DNA of 13,773 nt from Candidatus Brocadia sp. GTDB lineage: Bacteria; Planctomycetota; Brocadiia; Brocadiales; Brocadiaceae. The position numbers and the translations under genes were made by a program. Below, in pieces: positions 7,485 through 13,773 of this stretch; position 1 is the stretch's first letter, and every line of letters begins with the position of its first letter. Location of the stretch: NCBI GenBank assembly GCA_030837935.1, contig JAUQXU010000179.1, positions 1 to 13,773 of the forward strand, given 5' to 3'. The notes under the pieces were generated by a model that was not told the DNA's origin, did not search any database, and saw only the letters and a list, made by a program, of their open reading frames with translations.

Positions 7485-7934
7485 ATGAAACCTATAAACC
7501 ATTTCAGTGTATCTCTTATCACGGGTGTTGCGACCTTTCTTACAACAAAGGCAATTTCACCGAGTATTGCATGTTTCCTGGTAGGATGGTTAGTAGACGT
7601 CGATCATATATGGGATTTTTATACAAACGGGTGTAGAGGTTTCAGCATTAAAAGATTTGGGAATGCCATGGACAATGGTAAAATAAAAAGGGCTTGTTTT
7701 TATTTTCACAGCTATGAGCTTTTATTGATATTGGTATCTCTGTGTTTTGTTACTCATTTTAATTATTTGTTATCCTTTACAACCCTGGGATTTGCAATTC
7801 ATTTGTTTCTTGACCAGATATGTAATCCCGTAAATCCTCTCACGTACTTTTTTACGTATCGAATATTGAATGGCTGTAAATCAGAAATTATTTTCAAAAC
7901 AAATCCACAAGGGCCTGCAGCCCATGAAAATTAG
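7485..7934 (+). CDS. YdjM-like membrane-bound metal-dependent hydrolase
   Basis: From the ATG at 7485 this is a 149-residue multi-spanning membrane protein resembling the YdjM family of putative inner-membrane metal-dependent hydrolases. The family's metal-ligand pattern is visible: H6 near the N-terminus, DVDH at 38-41, HS at 75-76 and HLFLDQ at 106-111, each beside a hydrophobic segment. The substrate is unknown. An upstream in-frame ATG at 7389 would add 32 polar residues that are unlike the family, and a GAAGAA at 7473-7478 lies close to the chosen start. It sits on the opposite strand between bioF and bioB, diverging from bioF and converging on bioB with only 32 bases between the stop codons, so it is probably not part of biotin synthesis. 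Confidence 0.72.
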   Translation: MKPINHFSVSLITGVATFLTTKAISPSIACFLVGWLVDVDHIWDFYTNGCRGFSIKRFGNAMDNGKIKRACFYFHSYELLLILVSLCFVTHFNYLLSFTTLGFAIHLFLDQICNPVNPLTYFFTYRILNGCKSEIIFKTNPQGPAAHEN

Positions 7935-7966
7935 ATCAAAAGCACCATAAATCTGAAATCGTAAAT

Positions 7967-8941
7967 CTAAGATATTAATCCGAGGTCTTTGATCATTTGA
8001 AAGTCATCCTCAACCTTTCGCCCCGTTGTTGTTAAGTAGTTTCCAATCATGGTGCTGTTGGCGCCTGCATAAAACATCCACGACTGCAAGTCCCTCAGAT
8101 TCCTTTCGCGACCTCCTGCAATCTTAATTTCCTTATCGGGTAAAACAAATCGAAATACGGAAATAATTTTGAGCGCTTCCATTGGTGTCAGGGGAATATG
8201 GTTCTCCAATGGTGTACCAGATATGGGATGTAAAAAATTAAGGGGAACGACATCGACATCTAACATTTTTAAGGTAAATGCGAGGTCAATACGGTCGTCT
8301 AACCCTTCTCCAATGCCAAAAATTGTGCCGCTGCATATTTCTAATCCAACTTCCCTTGCACAGCGAATGGTGTTTATCCGGTCCATAAATGTATGCGTTG
8401 AACATACGTTTGGGAAAAACCTTTCAGACGTCTCCAGGTTGTGATTAAGCCGTTTCAATCCGGATTTAACCAAAGATTCAGCGGTTTCTCTGGTCAATAT
8501 CCCAAAGGAACCGTGCGGATGGACATGGGTATTCTTCGCAATTTTTTCAATTGATGTGCAGATACTCCTGAGATCACGAGAGTTACTTATTCCATGCCCA
8601 CTGGTAACGATACCGATGGAATCCGAATCTGTTTGTTCGGCATATTTGGCAGCATCGAGTATGTTGTTTGAATCAATGAGCGGGAATTCTTCTATGCCCG
8701 TATGATAGCGTGCAGATTGGGAACAAAAACTGCAATCTTCGGTGCATCGCCCCTGTTTTGCGCTGACAATGGAGCATGCCTTTATGGAATGTCCAAAATA
8801 TCGTAAGCGTATCTGATTAGCCCAGTAAAAGAGATCATATATTTCATCACTGTCGATTTGCATGAGATAGTGGGCATCTTCGCGGCTGATGGGTTCATTC
8901 CGCAGGGATTGATTTGCAATGTTTTGTATTTTATCGTTCAT
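7967..8941 (-). CDS. bioB: Biotin synthase, radical SAM enzyme with non-classical auxiliary cluster ligands
   Basis: BioB inserts sulfur into dethiobiotin to make biotin. The 324-residue protein has the radical SAM motif C66-x3-C70-x2-C73 (CTEDCSFC), the family signatures NHNLETS (166-172) and CSGTIFGIGE (203-212), and R278 in AGGRE, matching Arg260 of the E. coli enzyme. By my alignment the E. coli cluster ligands Cys97 and Cys128 are replaced by Gly110 and His143, while Cys188 is kept as C203. Extra cysteines appear at C56 and C180 (NVCSTHTF), a pattern I associate with BioB of obligate anaerobes, reported to use an auxiliary 4Fe-5S cluster (Type II). The start codon overlaps the stop of the upstream TIM-barrel gene (ATGA), and AAGGAT lies four to five bases before it. 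Confidence 0.95.
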   Translation of the reverse strand: MNDKIQNIANQSLRNEPISREDAHYLMQIDSDEIYDLFYWANQIRLRYFGHSIKACSIVSAKQGRCTEDCSFCSQSARYHTGIEEFPLIDSNNILDAAKYAEQTDSDSIGIVTSGHGISNSRDLRSICTSIEKIAKNTHVHPHGSFGILTRETAESLVKSGLKRLNHNLETSERFFPNVCSTHTFMDRINTIRCAREVGLEICSGTIFGIGEGLDDRIDLAFTLKMLDVDVVPLNFLHPISGTPLENHIPLTPMEALKIISVFRFVLPDKEIKIAGGRERNLRDLQSWMFYAGANSTMIGNYLTTTGRKVEDDFQMIKDLGLIS

Positions 8942-9972
8942 TTATCCTTATATTTCAGATAGGCGCTGCGTACATTCTGCCAAACGACATCAGGACGTTC
9001 TGACCGGACATACGTCATGCAATCGGTGCCTTCAAAGCTCCATGTGGCGATATTGCGAATTCCCGAGTCATAAGCCACGTCTATGGCGGTTACGATCTCC
9101 TCTTCCCTCTGTGCAGGCACCCTGTAACCCTGTATCCATATCTGTGGTTCCTTAGAATGTTTTTTTGAAAGTGCAAACACCTCGTTGGAGATACGGTGTA
9201 CAAAATCAGTTACGTCTTGTTTATAGGCATACCAATACGGATCGCTCCCAAAGATGTCCATGCTTTTAATCATGGCAACCTTTTCCCATTCATAGATGCC
9301 ATATCGCGGGTCAGTTGTTGGAAATAAACACACCGAATTTCTGAGTCCTTTCTTTGATGCCACGGTTGCCAGGTATTCAAGAAAGTTCACAATGGTCATT
9401 TGCCGAAATACCTTTACGTCATCCGTAAAATCTCCAGGCATCTCATAGCCGAACTTTTGTTTGAACATATCTTTACATACAGTGCAGGTACACCCCCAAA
9501 TATCCCTCTTTTTCCCTCCGAATAAAGGCGTAAACTCCCCAAAAAACAAATGTGGTTCGTCCCAAAATACACCTTCAGCGCCTGTTTTTGCGGCAAGTTC
9601 AATCCAGGTTACCATATCATCTCTGAACGTTTTTGAATTTAAACATGCCTTGTATACTTTTATTTCACCTTCAGGAAAATTTAATCGCTGTCTGCAATCG
9701 GGATACGTCTTTACAAAGGTGGAAAATGACTCACCACCAAACACACGTCCTACACCCCATGGATCAAGGAAGACCTCCAGCCCAACATCACGGCTCGCCT
9801 TCACAATATCGACCATAGTCCCCGCATGATACGTAATGTCGTGTTCACTCATGGTGTGGACGACGAAATTACACCCCTCGTCAACCATTTTTTTCATGTC
9901 TTCCCGAACGTGACGTAATATCCTGTTCCCAAAATAACTTGCACCCAGTTTCATGGTTTTTATGGTATCCAT
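8938..9972 (-). CDS. Uncharacterised TIM-barrel protein, glycosidase-like, coupled to bioB
   Basis: I do not recognise a named family for this 344-residue, apparently cytoplasmic protein. Its pattern suggests a (beta/alpha)8 barrel of the glycoside-hydrolase clan A type. GVFWDEPHLFF (134-144) places D138 and E139 at the end of a strand, as the acid/base residue is in that clan. It is followed by CTCTVCKDMFKQKFG (161-175), a cysteine motif seen in glycosidase-like barrels. Later strands give FGSDPYWY (241-248), IWIQGY (278-283) and ATWSFEG (309-315). There is no signal peptide or membrane segment. The stop overlaps the bioB start by four bases, so the two are translationally coupled. The start is uncertain: there is no ribosome binding site before 9972, and an alternative ATG lies at 9954. 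A TTGACA (9990-9985) with a weak TACCAT -10 would place transcription start near that second ATG. Function unknown. Confidence 0.75.
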   Translation of the reverse strand: MDTIKTMKLGASYFGNRILRHVREDMKKMVDEGCNFVVHTMSEHDITYHAGTMVDIVKASRDVGLEVFLDPWGVGRVFGGESFSTFVKTYPDCRQRLNFPEGEIKVYKACLNSKTFRDDMVTWIELAAKTGAEGVFWDEPHLFFGEFTPLFGGKKRDIWGCTCTVCKDMFKQKFGYEMPGDFTDDVKVFRQMTIVNFLEYLATVASKKGLRNSVCLFPTTDPRYGIYEWEKVAMIKSMDIFGSDPYWYAYKQDVTDFVHRISNEVFALSKKHSKEPQIWIQGYRVPAQREEEIVTAIDVAYDSGIRNIATWSFEGTDCMTYVRSERPDVVWQNVRSAYLKYKDK

Positions 9973-10435
9973 ATCAAAGCTTTATGTCAAGGAAATCCAC
10001 AACAAGCGTTTTTTTCTTGCTTAGGTTTACGTTAATTGCTAAGATGTCGATACATATATTGAGGCTCTGCCATGCGCGTGTTTGAGGTGTTATTTTTAAG
10101 GACCTATAACAATATCTTGGGAAGCCGTTTTTGCTAGTAGACATACATTCTCACCAGAGAAAAGTATACTGCTAACATGGGGTAAACCACCGTTCAATAC
10201 GGGTCCAAAAGATAGCCTCACACGGCATTGCGGTGGAGCCTTAATTCACATCATTGCAGCCTGTTCACCGTGCATCTTCTATCAGGATGCACTATTATAA
10301 TTACCCCTTTTCACAAATCTTATATTGCCTTGTAACTTGCATTTATGCACATAAATCTATATAATACCCCTAAAATAAAATAATCAGGAACTTTATTCCA
10401 TATTTAATTGTTTAAAACCAAGGAAATTACAAGCA
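9973..10435. other. Divergent intergenic region, 463 bases
   Basis: No open frame here is convincing. A perfect 7-bp hairpin (GTGCATC 10270-10276, GATGCAC 10286-10292, nine-base loop) and a longer-range pairing ACCACCG/CGGTGG around 10190-10236 suggest a possible structured RNA of roughly 150 bases, but I recognise no known riboswitch or small-RNA family. The right end holds the promoter of the sigma-factor gene, and the left end that of the TIM-barrel gene. Confidence 0.4.
10337..10365 (+). promoter_or_regulatory. Candidate promoter of the sigma-factor operon
   Basis: TTGCAT (10337-10342) and a perfect TATAAT (10360-10365) are separated by exactly 17 bases. This is housekeeping-type spacing rather than an obvious ECF-type AAC/CGT promoter. 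Transcription would begin about 60 bases before the start codon at 10436. AAGGA at 10420-10424 is the likely ribosome binding site. Confidence 0.5.
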
Positions 10436-11029
10436 ATGAGGGAAGAGAATACCAGAAGAAAAGAATTTGAAGAGATTGCAATGGCCCATCTCGATTCCCT
10501 CTATAATATGGCTTTAAGGTTTGTGTTCAATAAAGAGGAAGCCGAGGACTTGGTACAGGAAACTTATTTAAAGGCGTATCGGTTTTTTGATACCTTTCAA
10601 AAAGGGACAAATATAAAGGCATGGCTCTTTAAAATTCTTCGCAATACCTTTATCAATAAATACCGGAAAACGGCTAGTATGCCGAATGAAGTCTTTTTCG
10701 AGGATATTGAATCGGTTAATGCGCATACGCCATATGAGCAAGAAAACAAATCCGGAGAATACGCCGCCGATACCTTAGAAACCAAGTACAACGACCTGGG
10801 TAATTTACTGGACGATGATGTAAAACGCGCATTAGATAACTTACCGATAGAATATCGGGAAGCTATCCTGCTTTCAGATGTCGAGGAATTATCATATAAG
10901 GATGTCTCAGAAATTACGAACGTGCCGATTGGAACCGTAAAATCAAGATTAAATCGGGGTAGAAAATTGCTGCACAAAAGTTTATGGGAATATGCTAAGG
11001 ATAGGGGTTTTATTAAGAGGGGGAAATGA
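10436..11029 (+). CDS. ECF-family RNA polymerase sigma factor (sigma-70 family)
   Basis: A 197-residue group 4 (extracytoplasmic function) sigma factor that directs RNA polymerase to stress or envelope-response promoters. Region 2 spans about 17-80, with the typical EEAEDLVQETYLKAYR (34-49) and KAWLFKILRNTFINKYR (61-77). A linker rich in acidic residues (about 81-125) leads to region 4 (about 128-182), where LPIEYREAILL and the helix-turn-helix SYKDVSEI...PIGTVKSRLNRGR are clear. It resembles the RpoE/SigR type. Its stop codon overlaps the start of the anti-sigma gene (ATGA), so the pair is co-translated. Its target regulon cannot be read from this window. Confidence 0.95.
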   Translation: MREENTRRKEFEEIAMAHLDSLYNMALRFVFNKEEAEDLVQETYLKAYRFFDTFQKGTNIKAWLFKILRNTFINKYRKTASMPNEVFFEDIESVNAHTPYEQENKSGEYAADTLETKYNDLGNLLDDDVKRALDNLPIEYREAILLSDVEELSYKDVSEITNVPIGTVKSRLNRGRKLLHKSLWEYAKDRGFIKRGK

Positions 11030-11856
11030 TGTCTTGCGTTGAAACTATAAAATACTTGCACGAGTTCATGGATAAGGAACTTGATACATCTCATTATCTT
11101 CTCATCAAAAAGCATATCGACAACTGCGATGAATGTCATAAAAAGTACAAATTTGAAACGGATGTTCGGACTTTGGTGAAGGCGTTTTGTATAAATACGA
11201 TGGCTCCGGCATATCTCCGTGATAGGATCTGTGAAGATCTCAACACCATTGACAAGAGCAGTGCTCCATATCCCGCTACAGAACTAATTTACAAGCCCAA
11301 GGTAACACGCAAATTGTTTTCGCCACGTTCATACGCCATAGCAGCGTCCGTCCTTATTTCAATAGCAGGTGGCATTTTTTATTCTGTAAATTATTATAAT
11401 AACGACTCTGCGACTATCGTTGATAATGCCGTAAAAAATCATGTGGTAGCAGTAAATGACAATTTAGTATTTAATGAAAAGACTTCCGTCATAGGAAAGG
11501 TCGATAAGTATCTCGGAAACACGATAAATACCAACTTTAATAATTCTTCTCCTTTCTTCAACGCAGAACAAGTCAGCGTTGCGGGCGGAGCGCCCGCCAG
11601 ATTTTCTGGGACAAGCAGCCCGTGCGTTATTTTTGATAAAGGCGGTAATAAGCTATCACTTCAGATTATACGCAAAAGCGGTTTTCCCATCAGAGATCTC
11701 GAAAAAGTCCAATTCGGCCATAAGGAATTTTACATAGGAAATTGCCGGGGATTTAATTCTGTATTATGGGCGGAAGGTGGCGTCACGTATTGCCTTACCT
11801 CGGACATGAATAAAAATGAAATGCTAAGATTTGCCGCAACACTTACCTCTCAGTGA
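11026..11856 (+). CDS. Membrane anti-sigma factor with zinc-binding ZAS domain
   Basis: This 276-residue protein is the probable cognate regulator of the adjacent ECF sigma factor. The cytoplasmic N-terminus has a ZAS-type zinc motif, H30-x3-C34-x2-C37 (HIDNCDEC), with C4 as a plausible upstream ligand. One membrane segment at about 102-122 follows, then a periplasmic region of about 150 residues. The distal part (about 185-276) is a compact beta-rich domain with C200, C240 and C256, ending in a pattern (VTYCLTSDMNKNEMLRFA) common in anti-sigma C-termini. Two adjacent ATG codons (11026, 11029) are possible starts. The first gives a 4-base overlap with the sigma gene, preceded by a G-rich GAGGGGG. 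The periplasmic signal is unknown; the cysteines leave a redox or metal input open. Confidence 0.88.
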   Translation: MMSCVETIKYLHEFMDKELDTSHYLLIKKHIDNCDECHKKYKFETDVRTLVKAFCINTMAPAYLRDRICEDLNTIDKSSAPYPATELIYKPKVTRKLFSPRSYAIAASVLISIAGGIFYSVNYYNNDSATIVDNAVKNHVVAVNDNLVFNEKTSVIGKVDKYLGNTINTNFNNSSPFFNAEQVSVAGGAPARFSGTSSPCVIFDKGGNKLSLQIIRKSGFPIRDLEKVQFGHKEFYIGNCRGFNSVLWAEGGVTYCLTSDMNKNEMLRFAATLTSQ

Positions 11857-11976
11857 CACTCCTGAATGTGTATCCACGACATATAATATGGTGACCTAAT
11901 CACCTAAACGGATTCAGAATCCTCCTCACTATGCCTTTCATTGTTATCTCTCTGAGCAGGCTACGCTAAACGAATC

Positions 11977-12615
11977 ATGAAAAAAACCTTCTACGATATT
12001 ACACTTCCTATTTCGGATACCCTTATTACATGGCCCGCAGACCCAACCGTATCCATTCGGAAAACAAGCATGATTTCTCAAGGCAACACTTGTAATGTCT
12101 CCGAATTAAAATTCAGCTCACACTGTGGAACACATATTGATGCCCCCTATCATTTTGAGGAGAGCGGCATCACGATTGACCAAATCCCATTAGATTCCCT
12201 CATAGGAAATGTAACGGTATTTGATATTAAAAATAACGAAAAAATTGATCTGGATGATTTGAAATCTTTAGAGTTACAAAATTGCAAAAGGGTTATTTTC
12301 AAGACCCGCAACTCCGCGGGTTGGAAACTTTCCGAATTTAAAAAAGATTTTGTTTATATTACGAAAGAAGCAGCCAAATATTTAGCTGACAGCAACGTAA
12401 AACTGGTAGGGATAGATTCTCTATCCGTCGATAAATTTGATACCATATACGCAGATACCCATCACATACTTTTGAGAAAAGGTATCATCATCATCGAAGG
12501 GCTTGATTTGAGTAATATAAAAGCGGGGGAGTATGAGCTGATCGCATTGCCATTAAAAATAAGGGATGGTGATGGGAGCCCGGCACGGGTGATTTTAAGA
12601 AATACAGGGTGCTAA
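11977..12615 (+). CDS. Cyclase-family metal-dependent hydrolase (kynurenine formamidase-like)
   Basis: A 212-residue cytoplasmic protein of the cyclase family (KynB/isatin hydrolase-like), zinc- or manganese-dependent amidohydrolases acting on formamides or cyclic amides. The signature is HCGTHIDAPYHF at 49-60, whose histidines and aspartate are the expected metal ligands and catalytic residues. The C-terminal half has the family pattern: GIDSLSVD, a HHILL stretch, IIIEGLDL, YELIALPLKI and DGSPARVIL. True kynurenine formamidase activity is uncertain because no tryptophan-degradation gene is nearby; the family covers many substrates. It is 120 bases past the anti-sigma gene, with a small hairpin (GGTGA/TCACC, 11890-11904) between, so it may or may not share that transcript. 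The ribosome binding site is weak. A 10-base palindrome (GTTAGCTAAC, 12618-12627) follows its stop. Confidence 0.85.
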   Translation: MKKTFYDITLPISDTLITWPADPTVSIRKTSMISQGNTCNVSELKFSSHCGTHIDAPYHFEESGITIDQIPLDSLIGNVTVFDIKNNEKIDLDDLKSLELQNCKRVIFKTRNSAGWKLSEFKKDFVYITKEAAKYLADSNVKLVGIDSLSVDKFDTIYADTHHILLRKGIIIIEGLDLSNIKAGEYELIALPLKIRDGDGSPARVILRNTGC

Positions 12616-12701
12616 TTGTTAGCTAACCATAAAGATTGTTACATATTGGATTTCGTTTCCCGTTTTTTCAGGAACGGTAAAAGTCGAATAGTATTTTGTT
12701 A

Positions 12702-13229
12702 TTAACCAGATAGTTTAACAAGTAAAGGCCTTATTTCGCTACCAATTGCAGTTGTTTTATATTCTTTATTATACACTACATTCAACGCAGGGTCGACAAT
12801 CAATACCTTGCATTTAGAATCATCACCCCCAAGGGCTTTCGTTACATCACCCTTCCAATCCAGAAGAAATGGTATCTCTTTCGACGTTGGATCCTGTGCT
12901 GAAATTTTTGACTTCAAAACAGATTTTGGAACAAGCGGAGGTCTCTTCCTCAAATCCATAATTGAAATTATCTGTACCTTTTGATTTTCATGGATCAACT
13001 TTTTTAATTCTGTCTTGCAATCAATTGCCGTTTGAAGGGTAGTTCGGCTTTGTAGAATCACCAAGGTTATTTTATCTTTCATATGAGATTGAGAATACTT
13101 TATCTCATGCAGGTCTTCCAAACTGAAATCTATAAACCGATCACCCGGCTCTGAACCCAGAACAATGAGATCGTTTACTAAATATAACATAGTTACTATA
13201 ATGAAAAGCCTTTGCAATCTATTTTTCAT
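12702..13229 (-). CDS. Exported thioredoxin-fold protein without a CxxC motif
   Basis: A 175-residue protein with an N-terminal signal peptide or membrane anchor (about 1-26), so probably periplasmic. The mature part begins EPGDRFIDFSLEDL, as in AhpC/TSA and thioredoxin-like proteins. It continues with a strand ITLVILQSRTTLQTAI where the redox site would be, then helix and strand VQIISIMDLR, the cis-proline-like EIPFLLDWKGDV, and KVLIVDPALNVVYNKEY. The place of the active-site CxxC is taken by a sequence without paired cysteines; C71 or thereabouts in IDCK and one cysteine before KVLIVD are the only ones. It may have a structural or binding role. It converges on the cyclase gene and is about 216 bases downstream of topA. 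Confidence 0.68.
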   Translation of the reverse strand: MKNRLQRLFIIVTMLYLVNDLIVLGSEPGDRFIDFSLEDLHEIKYSQSHMKDKITLVILQSRTTLQTAIDCKTELKKLIHENQKVQIISIMDLRKRPPLVPKSVLKSKISAQDPTSKEIPFLLDWKGDVTKALGGDDSKCKVLIVDPALNVVYNKEYKTTAIGSEIRPLLVKLSG

Positions 13230-13284
13230 GCGTCTTTGTCTCCATGTATTGAGCAGAGCAAATCTCTGAAATTCTTAACCCACC

Positions 13285-13300
13285 CCCCTCTCAGGAGGGG
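13285..13300. repeat. GC-rich hairpin between topA and the thioredoxin-fold gene
   Basis: CCCCTC (13285-13290) and GAGGGG (13295-13300) pair perfectly around a TCAG loop. It is about 145 bases past the topA stop. On the minus strand it is followed by G-rich rather than T-rich sequence, so intrinsic termination is not well supported; a dispersed palindromic repeat is equally likely. Confidence 0.5.
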
Positions 13301-13445
13301 ATCCTCTTTCTTCGCGTCTGTCAAGAGTAATTAGCTGATCATACGTATGACTTGTAAAAATGAATAACACTGAGAACACTGATAAAGACGCTCGTACGTG
13401 GCTAATCGAAGGAAAGGTGTAATTGATAATGATCTATTCCTTAGT

Positions 13446-13773
13446 TTAAGCTGGGGTATCTTCTTTTGTGGCATCAGAGGTATTTGGCAGCTCTTTTGTT
13501 ATATAATCGCACTCAGGATATTTGCTGCATCCAAAAAACACACCCCCTTTTTTTGACCGACGTTGAATCAGGTCGCCACCGCAACCTTCGTTTGGACATT
13601 TCACGCCGGTAGGAAGGGATTTGATATTTCTGCATTTAGGGTAAGCCGAACACCCCATGAACCGGCCCCTCTTGCTGAATCGAATGACCATAGGACTGCC
13701 ACATTTTTCGCACTTTTCATTCGTAGGTTCAACTTTGGGTGTTTCTCCGGTAAGGGATTTTGTATTTTTGCAG
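13446..13773 (-). CDS. topA: DNA topoisomerase I, C-terminal zinc-finger tail (partial)
   Basis: The reading frame is open to the window edge, so the 5' part of the gene lies outside. The visible 108 or so residues contain two complete C4 zinc fingers of the topoisomerase type: CEKCGSPMVIRFSKRGRF followed by MGCSAYPKC, and CPNEGCGGDLIQ followed by FFGCSKYPEC. A CKNTKSL fragment at the very edge is probably the end of a third, preceding finger. This arrangement is typical of bacterial type IA topoisomerase I, which relaxes negatively supercoiled DNA and uses these fingers to hold single-stranded DNA. A short acidic tail ends the protein. A start at 13691 would be an artefact of the truncated view, because it would split the first finger. 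Confidence 0.88.
   Translation of the reverse strand, partial: CKNTKSLTGETPKVEPTNEKCEKCGSPMVIRFSKRGRFMGCSAYPKCRNIKSLPTGVKCPNEGCGGDLIQRRSKKGGVFFGCSKYPECDYITKELPNTSDATKEDTPA

Noticed and set aside
7967..8941. bioB as a pseudogene because classical cluster cysteines are missing
   Set aside because: The frame is intact at full length, all other signatures are kept, and the missing ligands match a known alternative BioB type.
11882..11887. TATAAT as a promoter for the cyclase gene
   Set aside because: No acceptable -35 hexamer lies 16-18 bases upstream; the closest match (GTGACA, 11853-11858) is 23 bases away.
12660..12677. CCGTT/AACGG hairpin between the cyclase and thioredoxin-fold genes
   Set aside because: A 5-bp stem with an 8-base loop and no following T-run is too weak to call a terminator.

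Overview
The window carries twelve protein genes, one of them cut by the right edge, and no rRNA, tRNA or CRISPR array. Base composition is AT-rich. The gene set suggests an obligate or near-obligate anaerobic Gram-negative bacterium: a biotin synthase whose cysteine pattern looks like the anaerobe type, an AmrS-type radical SAM enzyme, exported envelope proteins, and intergenic spaces full of palindromic repeats. An anammox planctomycete (Brocadia or Kuenenia type) is my best guess. No diagnostic marker is present, so this is inference only.

Layout. Positions 1-550 hold no gene I can support. Then come a signal-peptide-bearing MscS-like channel protein (551-2251, +), a YiiM-like MOSC protein (2334-2993, -), an exported protein with two OB-fold-like domains (3185-3976, +) and a Tat-signal AmrS-type radical SAM protein (4142-5284, -). 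An 835-base gene-free island (5285-6119) is packed with repeats: a heptamer array, an 80-base inverted-repeat element, a nested four-unit palindromic element with terminal inverted repeats, and a perfect 11-bp hairpin. The biotin region follows: bioF (6120-7304, -) with a clear promoter and ribosome binding site, an oppositely oriented YdjM-like membrane hydrolase (7485-7934, +), bioB (7967-8941, -), and a TIM-barrel glycosidase-like protein (8938-9972, -) whose stop codon overlaps the bioB start.

A 463-base divergent spacer leads to an ECF sigma factor and its membrane zinc-binding anti-sigma factor (10436-11856, +), joined by a 4-base overlap. A cyclase-family (kynurenine formamidase-like) enzyme follows on +. 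On the minus strand are an exported thioredoxin-fold protein without a CxxC motif and the C-terminal zinc-finger tail of DNA topoisomerase I, which runs off the window.

The points most worth following are: (1) BioB lacks two of the three classical cysteine ligands of the [2Fe-2S] cluster but has cysteines elsewhere, as expected for the anaerobe-type enzyme; (2) an uncharacterised TIM-barrel protein is translationally coupled to bioB; (3) a radical SAM enzyme carries a twin-arginine signal; (4) the MscS-like protein seems to have a duplicated beta domain; (5) the repeat island contains an ordered, nested array of palindromes.
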